Assembly (NCBI GenBank): GCA_040235375.1
Contig: JBECKQ010000228.1
Location: 1-16,533, forward strand
Length of the DNA stretch: 16,533 nucleotides
Reading direction: 5' to 3'
Source: JBECKQ01 sp040235375
GTDB lineage: Bacteria; Planctomycetota; Phycisphaerae; UBA1845
The position numbers and the translations under genes were made by a program. The notes below the pieces were generated by a model, which saw only the letters and a program-made list of their open reading frames with translations, was not told the origin of the DNA and did not search any database. Below are positions 1 through 6,910 of the stretch, piece after piece; position 1 is the first letter of the stretch; every line of letters begins with the position of its first letter.

Positions 1-258
1 ATGTGGCACGGCAAGCCGGTGCTCGTATCGAACCAGGTGGGTTTGAATGACATCACCGCCGCTGGCGCTGGCCTCGTCGCGGAACCGAGCCGCAAAGGCG
101 TGTTGCCCGTTCTGGCCGAAATGCTCGCAAAATCCCGTGAAGAGCTCAGCGAAATGGGCCAAACCGCCGCCCGCCTCGCCCGCGAGCGGTATAGCTGGTC
201 AGCAACGCTCAACGGCTACAAACAGCTCTACGAAGAGCTTGTTCGCGTTCGTACGTAA
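1..258 (+). CDS. Glycosyltransferase family 4 (GT-B), C-terminal fragment
   Basis: This is the last 85 codons of a cytoplasmic sugar transferase of the GT4 (Glycos_transf_1) type; the rest lies upstream of the window. The visible part has the typical C-terminal layout: a G-K-P-V-L-V-S strand near residues 4-10, then a 'G..D....G..GLV' loop (residues 14-27), which in the family contacts the nucleotide-sugar donor. A helical tail follows, ending in the 'ERYSW' signature (residues 62-66) and a closing amphipathic helix. The ATG at base 1 is almost certainly internal, since the whole acceptor domain and the E-x7-E motif are missing. Sugar and acceptor cannot be told from this piece. Other surface-glycan genes lie at the far right of the window, so a role in LPS or polysaccharide assembly is plausible. 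It converges on the minus-strand gene ending at 352. Confidence 0.8.
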   Translation: MWHGKPVLVSNQVGLNDITAAGAGLVAEPSRKGVLPVLAEMLAKSREELSEMGQTAARLARERYSWSATLNGYKQLYEELVRVRT

Positions 259-351
259 CCTCACAGCGATCACTCGGCAGGCGTCTGAAATGAGGACGCT
301 GGTCTGCGATGTACATGCTGCGCTTCGCTGCGCGCCCTGGGTCCGTCCTGC

Positions 352-711
352 CTATGTTCGGAGAATCGCGAGGTTCTGCTCGAGCGCCTTCTGAAGACCA
401 TCGACGAGGTCCGTTCGACCATCGGCTTTGCAGGACTGGATCATCGCGCCGAAGACTTCCTTGACGTACTGCTCCTGGTTCACCGCTGCCGGCCGGTGAC
501 GAGTACCCATGTTGTACGCGTCCTCGAAGGCGGCCGGATGGGCCCGCTCCAGCACTCCGTTAAGATATGCAGTATCCTCGGCGGAAAAACCCAGGCCTTT
601 CACGACCGTCTGCGTGTCTCTGAGGATTCCGGTCTCATTGTCGTAGTGGCAGTACCACTTGACAGCCACGATGAGAATCACAATGACGACCGCCCAACGG
701 AGCTTCTTCAT
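352..711 (-). CDS. Small membrane-anchored protein, copy A of a tandem paralogous pair
   Basis: I do not recognise the family. The 119-residue product starts with two lysines and a single hydrophobic segment (about residues 5-19), a signal anchor or uncleaved signal, followed by a soluble, mostly helical domain that is probably periplasmic. The most conserved block shared with its neighbour is 'LGFS.EDTAYLNGVL' (residues 40-54), followed by 'HP.AF..AY.MGTR' (58-71) and 'GLQKA' near the end. The start is supported by GGAG nine bases upstream and by exact alignment with the neighbouring copy's start. It lies 60 bases downstream of that copy on the same strand, so the two are probably co-transcribed. 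One cysteine (residue 94) is conserved in both; Cys21 is not. No enzymatic motif is visible. Confidence 0.75.
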   Translation of the reverse strand: MKKLRWAVVIVILIVAVKWYCHYDNETGILRDTQTVVKGLGFSAEDTAYLNGVLERAHPAAFEDAYNMGTRHRPAAVNQEQYVKEVFGAMIQSCKADGRTDLVDGLQKALEQNLAILRT

Positions 712-771
712 TACATAGCTCTCCGGGTCACGGCCACCACGTCATGACGACATGGCTCGCCGCGCCCGCAC

Positions 772-1131
772 TTACGTCCGGAGACCGACAAGAATCTGGT
801 CGCGCGCCTTCTGTAGACCCTCGACGAGGTGCGTCTTGCCATCACTATTGCACGCTCGGATCATCCGATCGAAAACGTCCTGAATGTACGTTTCCTCGCT
901 CAGGGTCGCCGCCCGGCGACGGGTCCCCATGCTGTATGCAGCGTCAAAAGCATGCGGATGGACACGATCCAGCACGCCGTTGAGGTATGCGGTATCCTCG
1001 ACCGAGAAGCCTAACTCGGCGATGACCGCCTTCATCTCCTTGAGGACACCCTCCTGATCATCGCTGCGATTGTAAAGCTTGACGCCCACGAGAATGACGA
1101 TGATCAGCCCGATCCAGAGAAGTTTCTTCAT
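772..1131 (-). CDS. Small membrane-anchored protein, copy B of a tandem paralogous pair
   Basis: This is a paralogue of the protein encoded at 352-711, with the same length (119 residues) and architecture: MKK start, hydrophobic segment at about residues 5-18, then a soluble helical domain. A gap-free hand alignment gives about 63 identical positions of 119, concentrated in residues 40-71 and at the C-terminal 'GLQKA...LRT'. The frame is open 17 codons further upstream, but I chose the ATG at 1131. It is preceded by GGAGG at eight bases spacing and matches the paralogue's start exactly, whereas the extension has no counterpart. Function is unknown. Identical length without indels suggests a tandem duplication with both copies kept under selection. 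A broken Bax-inhibitor-like gene lies 93 bases upstream on the same strand. Confidence 0.75.
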   Translation of the reverse strand: MKKLLWIGLIIVILVGVKLYNRSDDQEGVLKEMKAVIAELGFSVEDTAYLNGVLDRVHPHAFDAAYSMGTRRRAATLSEETYIQDVFDRMIRACNSDGKTHLVEGLQKARDQILVGLRT

Positions 1132-1224
1132 AGCCTTGCCCTCCATCACGCGGCACCGAGCGGTACCGAGCCCATTCTTCAATCACCTCGAAGCGCCTCG
1201 GCCGGGCGCCTCGCCTGCATGCCA

Positions 1225-1579
1225 TCAATCGCGCGACATGAACAGCCGCAGAACGTACCAGAACATGAGCGCCACGGATGCGAACAGCTCCAGCGCCGCA
1301 CCCACGTAACGATCCGACGGATAGTGGTGCAGGATGTTCGACGTGTCATACAGAATCGCGGCCCCCGCAAAGCAGACCATCGCCGCCGGGCAGCGTGAGC
1401 ATCCATCGACTGAGCAACTCCGCGTTTCCGGACGAGAAGATGGCGAACTCGATCGCCACGAACGCCAGGATCGCCAACAGCAGGTGCACGTATGTGCTGA
1501 CGATGAAAGACGCGCGGACGTCGACGCCCTGCGCCCATACCGGCCCCGCATCGACCCGAATGTCCCGCGCATCACTCAT
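1225..1579 (-). pseudogene. Bax inhibitor-1 / YccA-family membrane protein, internally deleted and frameshifted
   Basis: Two halves of one family member are joined out of frame. The first, from ATG at 1579 (AAGGGG seven bases upstream), runs about 64 residues and includes the family's N-terminal helix with 'STYVHLLLAILAFVAIEF'. Reading on, this frame stops at 1346. The second half is in another frame, from about 1386 to 1225 (53 residues). It carries the diagnostic BI-1 end: 'ILYDTSNILHHYPSDRYVG' followed by a last hydrophobic helix. Together they give about 117 residues, against a usual 220-240, so transmembrane helices 2 to about 5 are missing at a junction near 1386-1390. Intact members are six- or seven-helix inner-membrane proteins linked to proton or calcium leak and protease control. 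The strong Shine-Dalgarno site may still drive a short 77-residue product. A sequencing or assembly collapse is possible, but a simple indel would not explain the missing middle. Confidence 0.75.
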
Positions 1580-1775
1580 CAGCGTTCCCCTTCTCTGATT
1601 TCCACGAGCCGCGAACTGTCCTGCGGCCGGCACTTCCTCACGAAAGGCACACTGTGATCGGACACCACCGGGCGCCAATGTACACTCTCGGAAGCTGGTC
1701 TGTCGATAGGGAGATTGCGAACGGGATTTGAGCGCCGCCAGCTCCCCGCCGGGCCACCTTGAGCCCGTGGCCATA

Positions 1776-1800
1776 TGGGAGACTCGGCCTCCCAGCCGAG
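1776..1800. repeat. Interlocked inverted repeats (two mutually exclusive hairpins)
   Basis: Four arms lie back to back: TGGGAG (1776-1781), CTCGGC (1783-1788), CTCCCA (1789-1794) and GCCGAG (1795-1800). Arm 1 pairs perfectly with arm 3 and arm 2 with arm 4. Each hairpin has a six-base-pair stem, and they share bases, so only one can form at a time. The element sits in the 262-base gap (1580-1841) between the methyltransferase stop and the broken BI-1 gene. There is no T tract on either side, so a classical intrinsic terminator is unlikely. The rest of this gap shows no gene, only the 5' leader of the BI-1 remnant. Confidence 0.5.
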
Positions 1801-1841
1801 GAGACAAGGCTGTTTTCGCGCCGCCGCGCGTTTCGCCGGGG

Positions 1842-2513
1842 TCACACGGCCAGTTCGCAGAACAGGCTCGACCTATCCACAACCCGTATCTGTCGCTGAA
1901 CGTTGAAATCACAAGTGAGCCGTTCGAATCCATCGGCGTCAACGGTGGTCGCACGGAATCCGTCCTTGCAGACAATGACGCCGGCGCCCGTCGCCTCCCA
2001 GTCAATCTCGCCGATCACGCCGTGGTCGGCCTGGAGGCGGAACCACTCGAGCCGTGGTTCCCAGAACTCTGCGGCATAGCTCGAGCACATCACGCGCCCA
2101 CCGGGACGGGCGACGCGGATGCTCTCCGCGATCAGCGCGCGCTGGTCGACCCTGAATGCCGAGATGCCGTTCTGAACGCACGCGACGACGTCGAAGGCAT
2201 GATCACAAAAGCCGAGCGACGCGGCGTCCATGCACAGAACGCGGCAGTTCCCGCGCTTTGCCAGAAGATCACGAGCCACACGCAAACTCGACCGTGATGT
2301 GTCGATACCGATCGCTGTCGCCGCACCTTCCGACAGCCGCCCGAGTACCCGGCCATAACCGCAGCCGAGTTCGAGAACCGCGTCCGATGCTCGAACGTGG
2401 CTCAGCACGTGCTCGATCTCGGCATCGAGATACTGACGCACTCGCGGCGGGGCGATTTCGTAGCATCGCTGCAGGAGTTCCGCGGACAGCCGTTCCGTGT
2501 AGTATCCTCGCAT
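1842..2513 (-). CDS. Class I SAM-dependent methyltransferase
   Basis: A 223-residue cytoplasmic methyltransferase of the Methyltransf_11/25 type. The AdoMet site is clear: motif I 'VLELGCGYG' at residues 46-54, an acidic residue closing strand 2 in 'GIDTS' (Asp71) for the ribose hydroxyls, and 'MDAASL' with Asp96 near the adenine. The post-motif segment 'RVARPGGRV' (133-141) is typical of small-molecule methyltransferases. Length is complete for a stand-alone domain. The substrate is not predictable: this fold serves quinones, lipids, sugars and proteins alike, and the neighbours (a pseudogene, a histidine kinase 240 bases away) do not settle it. The start at 2513 has only a weak GAG-type ribosome site. 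The leader contains a short GC-rich stem at 2532-2548 (CGCCGGC, TCC loop, GCCGGCG). Confidence 0.85.
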   Translation of the reverse strand: MRGYYTERLSAELLQRCYEIAPPRVRQYLDAEIEHVLSHVRASDAVLELGCGYGRVLGRLSEGAATAIGIDTSRSSLRVARDLLAKRGNCRVLCMDAASLGFCDHAFDVVACVQNGISAFRVDQRALIAESIRVARPGGRVMCSSYAAEFWEPRLEWFRLQADHGVIGEIDWEATGAGVIVCKDGFRATTVDADGFERLTCDFNVQRQIRVVDRSSLFCELAV

Positions 2514-2753
2514 GTTCGATCTCGCCGCGCCCGCCGGCTCCGCCGGCGCAACAACGCTGGCTTAGCGGATGACTTGAAGCGCGATGCTGAATGCCGGCTT
2601 GCAGACATCTCTACAGGCGGAACCGGCGGCAATCAAGGCTGGAGCGTTCAACCGAGGTGAAGTCCACGTCACCTCTCTCGAACCGGGAGCGAACGCGCTG
2701 CAGCAACATTTGCCCGCGTGCCCGTCCGTGATGACGGGGCTTCGTTCTTCTCA

Positions 2754-4163
2754 TCACGCCGCACTCACTCCGGGCAGCGGAATGCTGACGGTGACCGTCG
2801 TACCCACGCCCGGCGTGCTCGCCAGATCGATCCGACCGCGATGCGCCTCCACGATCGTTCGGGAGATGGCCAATCCCAGACCCGCCCCGCCCGCTTCGCG
2901 CCGCCGCGCCCGGTCCACGCGATAGAAGCGATCGAACACGCGCGGCAAGTGCTGCGGCGCGATGCCCACGCCCGTGTCGCGGACGGTCAGTTCGGCCGTT
3001 CCGTTCGGCGCCGCCAGCATCACGTCCACGCTGCCGCCGGCTGGCGTGTACTTGATGGCGTTATCCAGCAAGTTCCCCACCATTTGCCGCAGTCGGCCGT
3101 CGTCGCCATCGATCCAGACACCGGCCGCCGTCGACGAACGCAGTTCGATGCCGTGCTCTTCCGCCACGGGCGTGAACAAATCGACGACATCGCCCAGCGC
3201 CACGTCGAGCTGAACCGGCGCCCGGCAGACAAACTGCTGCCCGGCGTCTGCGTGCGCGAGCAGCAGCAGGTCGTCGGCGATGCGCGACAGCCGGTCGAAC
3301 TCGTCCACGCTCTCCGCGATCACCGTCCGCAATTCATCGAGCGGCCGGCTGTCGGAAAGGGCCACCTCGGCACTGCCGCGCAGCGCCGCGAGGGGCGTCC
3401 GCAGCTCGTGCGCGGCATCCGCGGTGAACTGCCGAAGCTGAGCCACCTGCTTTTCCAGGCGCTCGAACATCTCGTTGAACGTCTCGGCCAGTGCGTCGAG
3501 TTCGTCGCCCGCTCCAGTGCGCTCGAGGCGCTGCGTCAGGTTTTCGACGCTGATCTTCCGCGCTGCCGCCGCCATCGCCCCCACTGGCCGAAGGCTCCGC
3601 GACGCCAGTATTCGCCCCCCGATCGTGGCGAGCACGGCGGCAAGGCCGAGGGCCGCCGCGCAGATGTACTTGAAGCGGTTCAGCGAAGCATCGACCTGAT
3701 CCATCAGGTACGTGGCCTGAACGATCTGCTGTGTGCCGTCCGGCGACGTCACCCACTGGCTGCACGTACGCGTATGCGCGGCCAACTCCGACCCGCGTTC
3801 CGTGCGAAAGTACATGTCCGCCGCGGCACGAGCCGGCAGCGGCCAGGGGTCGGGCAGACCGCGCCCCGGCACGTCGCTGGACAGCAGCACTCGCCCGTCT
3901 GCGTCGAGCAAACGAAACGTCAGATCGCCACGCCGCCGGCTGCCCAGCTCATTGCGAATGCGACGCTGCACGTCTTCCATGTCGCCACCCGCCGCCGAAA
4001 GCATTGACCGGAACTCCATCACCTCGCCGGCGAGAAACGCATCGACCTCGCGATACAGCGAATAGTGGATCCCCACGTACAACGCCGCGCAGACGAGCAG
4101 CGACACCGCGAGCGTGATCGCCGTGCCCCATGCCGTCAGCCTGGCTCCGAGCGTTCGCAGCAT
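2754..4163 (-). CDS. Sensor histidine kinase, CusS/HmeS-like
   Basis: A 469-residue inner-membrane sensor kinase. Domains in order: transmembrane helix 1 (about 12-34), a periplasmic sensor of about 130 residues, transmembrane helix 2 (about 167-187), HAMP linker (about 188-241), HisKA with H-box 'DAAHELRTPLA' and phospho-acceptor His252, and HATPase_c with N-box 'NLLDNAIKY' (364-372), G1 'DTGVG' (396-400), F-box around 408-415 and G2 'GAGLGLAI' (426-433). All catalytic motifs are intact. It starts three bases after the regulator's stop, so the two are translated as a unit. Divergence from a heavy-metal RND operon, plus the CusS-like layout, suggests it senses a metal ion or envelope damage in the periplasm. 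His130, Cys134 and several methionines in the sensor are possible ligands (inference). A hairpin at 2720-2740 follows the stop but lacks a U-run on the transcript. Confidence 0.9.
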   Translation of the reverse strand: MLRTLGARLTAWGTAITLAVSLLVCAALYVGIHYSLYREVDAFLAGEVMEFRSMLSAAGGDMEDVQRRIRNELGSRRRGDLTFRLLDADGRVLLSSDVPGRGLPDPWPLPARAAADMYFRTERGSELAAHTRTCSQWVTSPDGTQQIVQATYLMDQVDASLNRFKYICAAALGLAAVLATIGGRILASRSLRPVGAMAAAARKISVENLTQRLERTGAGDELDALAETFNEMFERLEKQVAQLRQFTADAAHELRTPLAALRGSAEVALSDSRPLDELRTVIAESVDEFDRLSRIADDLLLLAHADAGQQFVCRAPVQLDVALGDVVDLFTPVAEEHGIELRSSTAAGVWIDGDDGRLRQMVGNLLDNAIKYTPAGGSVDVMLAAPNGTAELTVRDTGVGIAPQHLPRVFDRFYRVDRARRREAGGAGLGLAISRTIVEAHRGRIDLASTPGVGTTVTVSIPLPGVSAA

Positions 4164-4166
4164 TCG

Positions 4167-4844
4167 TTATTCGCTCTCCTCGCGAAGCACGTAGCCCACG
4201 CCGCGAATGGTGTGGATGAGCGGATGGTCGAATCCGTGATCGATCTTGCGACGAAGGCGGTTGATGTGCACGTCCACGACGTTGGTCATCGGATCGTGGT
4301 TCATGTCCCACACGTGATCCAGCAGCATCGTCCGCGACAGCACCTCGCCGGCGCTGCGGCCCAGGCACTCCAGCAGGGCGAACTCCCGGGCGGACAGGTC
4401 GACCCGCCGGCCGGATCGCTCGACGCGCCTCGCCACCAGGTCGATCGTCAGGTCGCCGACGACGACCGTGTTGTTCGCCAGCGCCGGACCGCGCCTCAGC
4501 AGGGCGCGGAGCCGGGCGAGCAGTTCGGTGAAGCTGAACGGTTTGGCGAGGTAGTCGTCTGCCCCCAGGTCGAGGCCGCGGACGCGGTCGTCCACTCCAT
4601 CGCGGGCCGTCAGGCAGATCACGGGCGTGGAAACGCCGGCCTTGCGGATGCTCCGCAGGATGCTGAAGCCGTCGCGGCCGGGCAGCATCAGGTCGAGCAC
4701 GATCACGTCCTGCCCGCCGGCCAACGCCATGCGCAGGCCGGTATCGCCGTCGTCAGCCACGTCCACGGCGTACGAAGCCTCCCGCAGACCCTTCTCGATG
4801 AACTGGGAGATACGCCGGTCGTCTTCGACTACCAATGCTCGCAC
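4167..4844 (-). CDS. OmpR/PhoB-family response regulator, CusR-like
   Basis: A 225-residue DNA-binding regulator. The receiver domain (1 to about 115) has the acidic pocket E7-D8-D9, phospho-acceptor Asp51 in 'VLDLMLPG', switch residue Thr79 and Lys101 in 'LAKPFS'. The C-terminal half (about 127-222) is a winged-helix Trans_reg_C domain, with 'LSAREFALLECL' and recognition region 'NVVDVHINRLRRKI'. The start is GTG at 4844, with GGAGAA eight bases before it, and matches the usual N-terminus of the family. It forms an operon with the kinase immediately downstream and is divergent from the efflux operon, which it most likely controls. The arrangement resembles cusRS beside cusCFBA or czcRS beside czcCBA. 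The cognate metal is not visible from the sequence. Confidence 0.93.
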   Translation of the reverse strand: MRALVVEDDRRISQFIEKGLREASYAVDVADDGDTGLRMALAGGQDVIVLDLMLPGRDGFSILRSIRKAGVSTPVICLTARDGVDDRVRGLDLGADDYLAKPFSFTELLARLRALLRRGPALANNTVVVGDLTIDLVARRVERSGRRVDLSAREFALLECLGRSAGEVLSRTMLLDHVWDMNHDPMTNVVDVHINRLRRKIDHGFDHPLIHTIRGVGYVLREESE

Positions 4845-5004
4845 GCAGGTTCTCCGATCCCCCTATTCTATCCTCCCAGCATCACGCTCGGGCGGGCGGG
4901 TGTCAACGAAGTCCGTCTCCCCCTTCACCCTGCACCCAACATGAACGATTTGTCATCTCGACGCCATCGCCGCGTAACGCTATACGGGCAACAATAAGTG
5001 GCTC
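4845..5004. promoter_or_regulatory. Divergent promoter region with a candidate CusR-type operator
   Basis: This 160-base space separates the regulator gene from the efflux operon and must hold both promoters unless the operon's first gene starts later. At 4941-4956 lies ATGAACGATTTGTCAT, an imperfect inverted repeat. Its right half, TTGTCAT, equals the half-site of the known CusR box (ATGACAA, two bases, TTGTCAT), while the left half keeps only ATGA and the final A. On the minus strand, a perfect TTGACA (4906-4901) lies about 60 bases before the regulator start, but the hexamer 17 bases further on (GATGCT) is a poor -10. A TATACG (4980-4985) on the plus strand could be a -10 without a well-spaced -35. 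Operator identity is inference from a partial match and from context. Confidence 0.4.
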
Positions 5005-6708
5005 GTGATTATGGGCAATCGACCACCTCCAGCGAAGGCAGCGTCGCCGAACATGACAGCCGCGGTCCGAATGTTCACCGGGAATTGTCCAAGGCGAGCC
5101 CATCGCTCGTACTCTGCGATGTACGCCGGCGCGCCAACTGCAGTTCATCGCTCGAGGGCCGGCGGCGCGACAGCCGGACCACCGCTGACGCCCGGCACGT
5201 ATTCGTTGGGGCTCCTGGGATCGGGGCTGGCTTGCCTGATGGTCGGTTGCATCAGCACCCAGCCGGCACATGACTACGAACATGCCCAAAGCCTGATCGT
5301 GCAGCACACGGGCATCTCCGAGGTGTACATTCCCGGGGAAACCGAGAAGGCCGACAAGCGTGTCGCTGAACTGCTGACTGGCGGCCTGACCGTCGACGAA
5401 GCGGTCCAGATCGCGTTGCTGAATAACCCGGGCTTCCAGTCGCAGTTTGCGGAGATCGGGGCGTCGCGGGCCGACCTCGCCCAGTCCTCGCTCCTGACGA
5501 ACCCCACGATGTCACTGGGCCTGCAATACCCCGACGGGGGCGGCCTGGCCGACATCACTCTCGGCTTCGCAGCGCAGATCGCCGATCTCTGGCAGATTCC
5601 CGTGCGAAAGCAGGTCGCCGAAGCTGACCTGGAACGGACAATCAACTCCGTCGGTCAGGGCGCCGTCGCACTCGCAGCCAGTGCGCGGACGGCCTACTAC
5701 CGCGTTCTGGCCCTTGAGCAGGGTGTTGCCTACACGGAGGAGAACCTCCAGCTCGTGCAGCGTTCCGTCGCCCTGTCGGAAGCGCAGTTCCAGGCCGGCG
5801 AGGTGAGCGAGTTCGACGTGAACCTGGCTCGCATGAGCGTCATCGACGTCGAAGAGCAACTGATCACCACGCGTGGCCAGCTCGAAACGGCACGCGTGAA
5901 CCTGGCCGAAGTGCTGGGCCTGACCGCCCAGGCCGACGAAATCGAGCTCAAAGACACGCTGCCGACGACGCCGGTATCGTGGCCGGCCGCCGAAACCCTG
6001 CTCGATCAGGCCCTCGATGAGCGTTTCGACATGCGTGTGGCCTGGTTTGCCGTGGAGCGAGCCGAGGCTGCCCTTCGGCTCGAATATCGCCGTTTCATGC
6101 CCGACGTGCAGCTTGGCTTCGCCTTCGAGCGCAATGAGCGACGCACGCTGCCCGGCCGCAAGATCCTCGCGGACACCGCCCGCTCCTCGATCGCCGCCGG
6201 CCGGCTGACGGCCCCCGCCATCCAGTCGCGCGGAGAGCGCGGCCTCGAGAAGTCTCAGATCATTGACACCAAGCTCGGCCCGACGCTCGCGCTCGCCCTG
6301 CCGATTTTCGACCAGAACCAGGCGCAGATCGCCAAGGCCGGCATTCGCGTGCTCCAGGCGCGCAAGAGCTATGAGGCCCAGGCGGAAACGGTCGCCGCGG
6401 ACATTCAGCGAGCCACGTCGGCGGCCGGAACCGCCGTCGAGATGCTCAACTTCCTGCAGACCCAGGGCTTGAAGCAGGCCCAGGCCACGGTCGAAGGCGC
6501 CAGGCGCCGTTATCAGGCCGGCGAGGAGAATATCCTGGTCCTGGTCGAGGCGCAGGACTCGCTCGTCAAACGGCGGCTCAGCTACGTGAACTCGCTGCGC
6601 GACTATGCCGTTGCTCTCGCAGCTCTCGAGGAAGCGGTCGGGGGCCGCGTGCTGCTCGAACCGCTGCCTCCTCCGGCGCCCACCACGCAACCCAGTCAGG
6701 AGCCCTGA
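5005..6708 (+). CDS. Outer-membrane efflux factor (OEP/TolC family, CusC-like lipoprotein)
   Basis: Outer-membrane channel of the tripartite pump. It has two OEP repeats (about residues 125-310 and 330-550) with the usual coiled-coil signatures: 'A..ARTAYYRVLALEQG' (226-240), 'FQAGEVSEFDVNLAR' (262-276) and, in repeat 2, 'RRYQAGEENILVLVEAQDSL' (501-520). A lipobox 'LMVGC' places the acylated cysteine at residue 82 counted from GTG 5005, far too deep for a normal signal peptide. The true start is therefore probably downstream; the ATG at 5119 gives a signal with arginines before the hydrophobic stretch, though no good ribosome site is evident. The Pro-rich C-terminal tail is unstructured. Spacing to the next gene is one base. 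Between repeats the protein has an unusually long Ala/Arg-rich insert (about 375-420). The channel role is firm; the start is not. Confidence 0.9.
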   Translation: MIMGNRPPPAKAASPNMTAAVRMFTGNCPRRAHRSYSAMYAGAPTAVHRSRAGGATAGPPLTPGTYSLGLLGSGLACLMVGCISTQPAHDYEHAQSLIVQHTGISEVYIPGETEKADKRVAELLTGGLTVDEAVQIALLNNPGFQSQFAEIGASRADLAQSSLLTNPTMSLGLQYPDGGGLADITLGFAAQIADLWQIPVRKQVAEADLERTINSVGQGAVALAASARTAYYRVLALEQGVAYTEENLQLVQRSVALSEAQFQAGEVSEFDVNLARMSVIDVEEQLITTRGQLETARVNLAEVLGLTAQADEIELKDTLPTTPVSWPAAETLLDQALDERFDMRVAWFAVERAEAALRLEYRRFMPDVQLGFAFERNERRTLPGRKILADTARSSIAAGRLTAPAIQSRGERGLEKSQIIDTKLGPTLALALPIFDQNQAQIAKAGIRVLQARKSYEAQAETVAADIQRATSAAGTAVEMLNFLQTQGLKQAQATVEGARRRYQAGEENILVLVEAQDSLVKRRLSYVNSLRDYAVALAALEEAVGGRVLLEPLPPPAPTTQPSQEP

Positions 6709-6709
6709 G

Positions 6710-6877
6710 ATGTTTCGATACCGCAGTCTGCGCTGGTTAATTCCTGCACTGCTTTTCATCGCAGGCATTGCGGGCTGCGCGGGCATCGACCAGACCGGCG
6801 CCGGGACGGCCGCCGAACAGTTGACGACATTTGCCGGCGATTTTCTGCGCGAATTACTCGCGGCTTTCCTAACGTGA
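6710..6877 (+). CDS. Tiny lipoprotein in the efflux operon
   Basis: A 55-codon gene beginning one base after the channel gene's stop, with AGGAG at 6698-6702, seven bases before the ATG. The N-terminus has three arginines, a hydrophobic core and a textbook lipobox 'IAGC' with acylated Cys23. The mature part is only 33 residues: a short Gly/Thr-rich linker and an amphipathic helix (about residues 35-54, 'EQLTTFAGDFLRELLAAFLT'). It contains no histidine, methionine or further cysteine. In cusCFBA operons the gene between channel and adaptor is the copper chaperone CusF, but this product shares neither fold length nor metal ligands. It may be a lipid-anchored accessory that stabilises the channel or adaptor (inference). 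I do not recognise a named family. Confidence 0.75.
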   Translation: MFRYRSLRWLIPALLFIAGIAGCAGIDQTGAGTAAEQLTTFAGDFLRELLAAFLT

Positions 6878-6910
6878 TGCCGCAATGCTTCGAACCAAGG
6901 ACGTGATCGA

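Noticed and set aside
2532..2548. Seven-base-pair GC stem in the methyltransferase leader, considered as a riboswitch or translational control element.
   Set aside because: It is one short stem in very GC-rich DNA with no conserved riboswitch core; chance is the simpler explanation.
2720..2740. Hairpin (CCCGTC / GACGGG) just after the histidine kinase stop, considered as an intrinsic terminator.
   Set aside because: The stem is only six pairs and no U-run follows on the kinase transcript. It could be a weak factor-dependent pause site, but this is not strong enough to annotate.
2718..4007. A 429-codon plus-strand frame opposite the histidine kinase.
   Set aside because: The complementary strand encodes an intact kinase with all motifs; the plus frame is Arg/His/Gln-rich with no recognisable domain.
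4901..4906. Perfect TTGACA on the minus strand before the response-regulator gene, considered as a defined sigma-70 promoter.
   Set aside because: The hexamer at the right distance is a poor -10 (GATGCT), and the better TAGAAT is about 30 bases away, so it is kept only as part of the divergent region.
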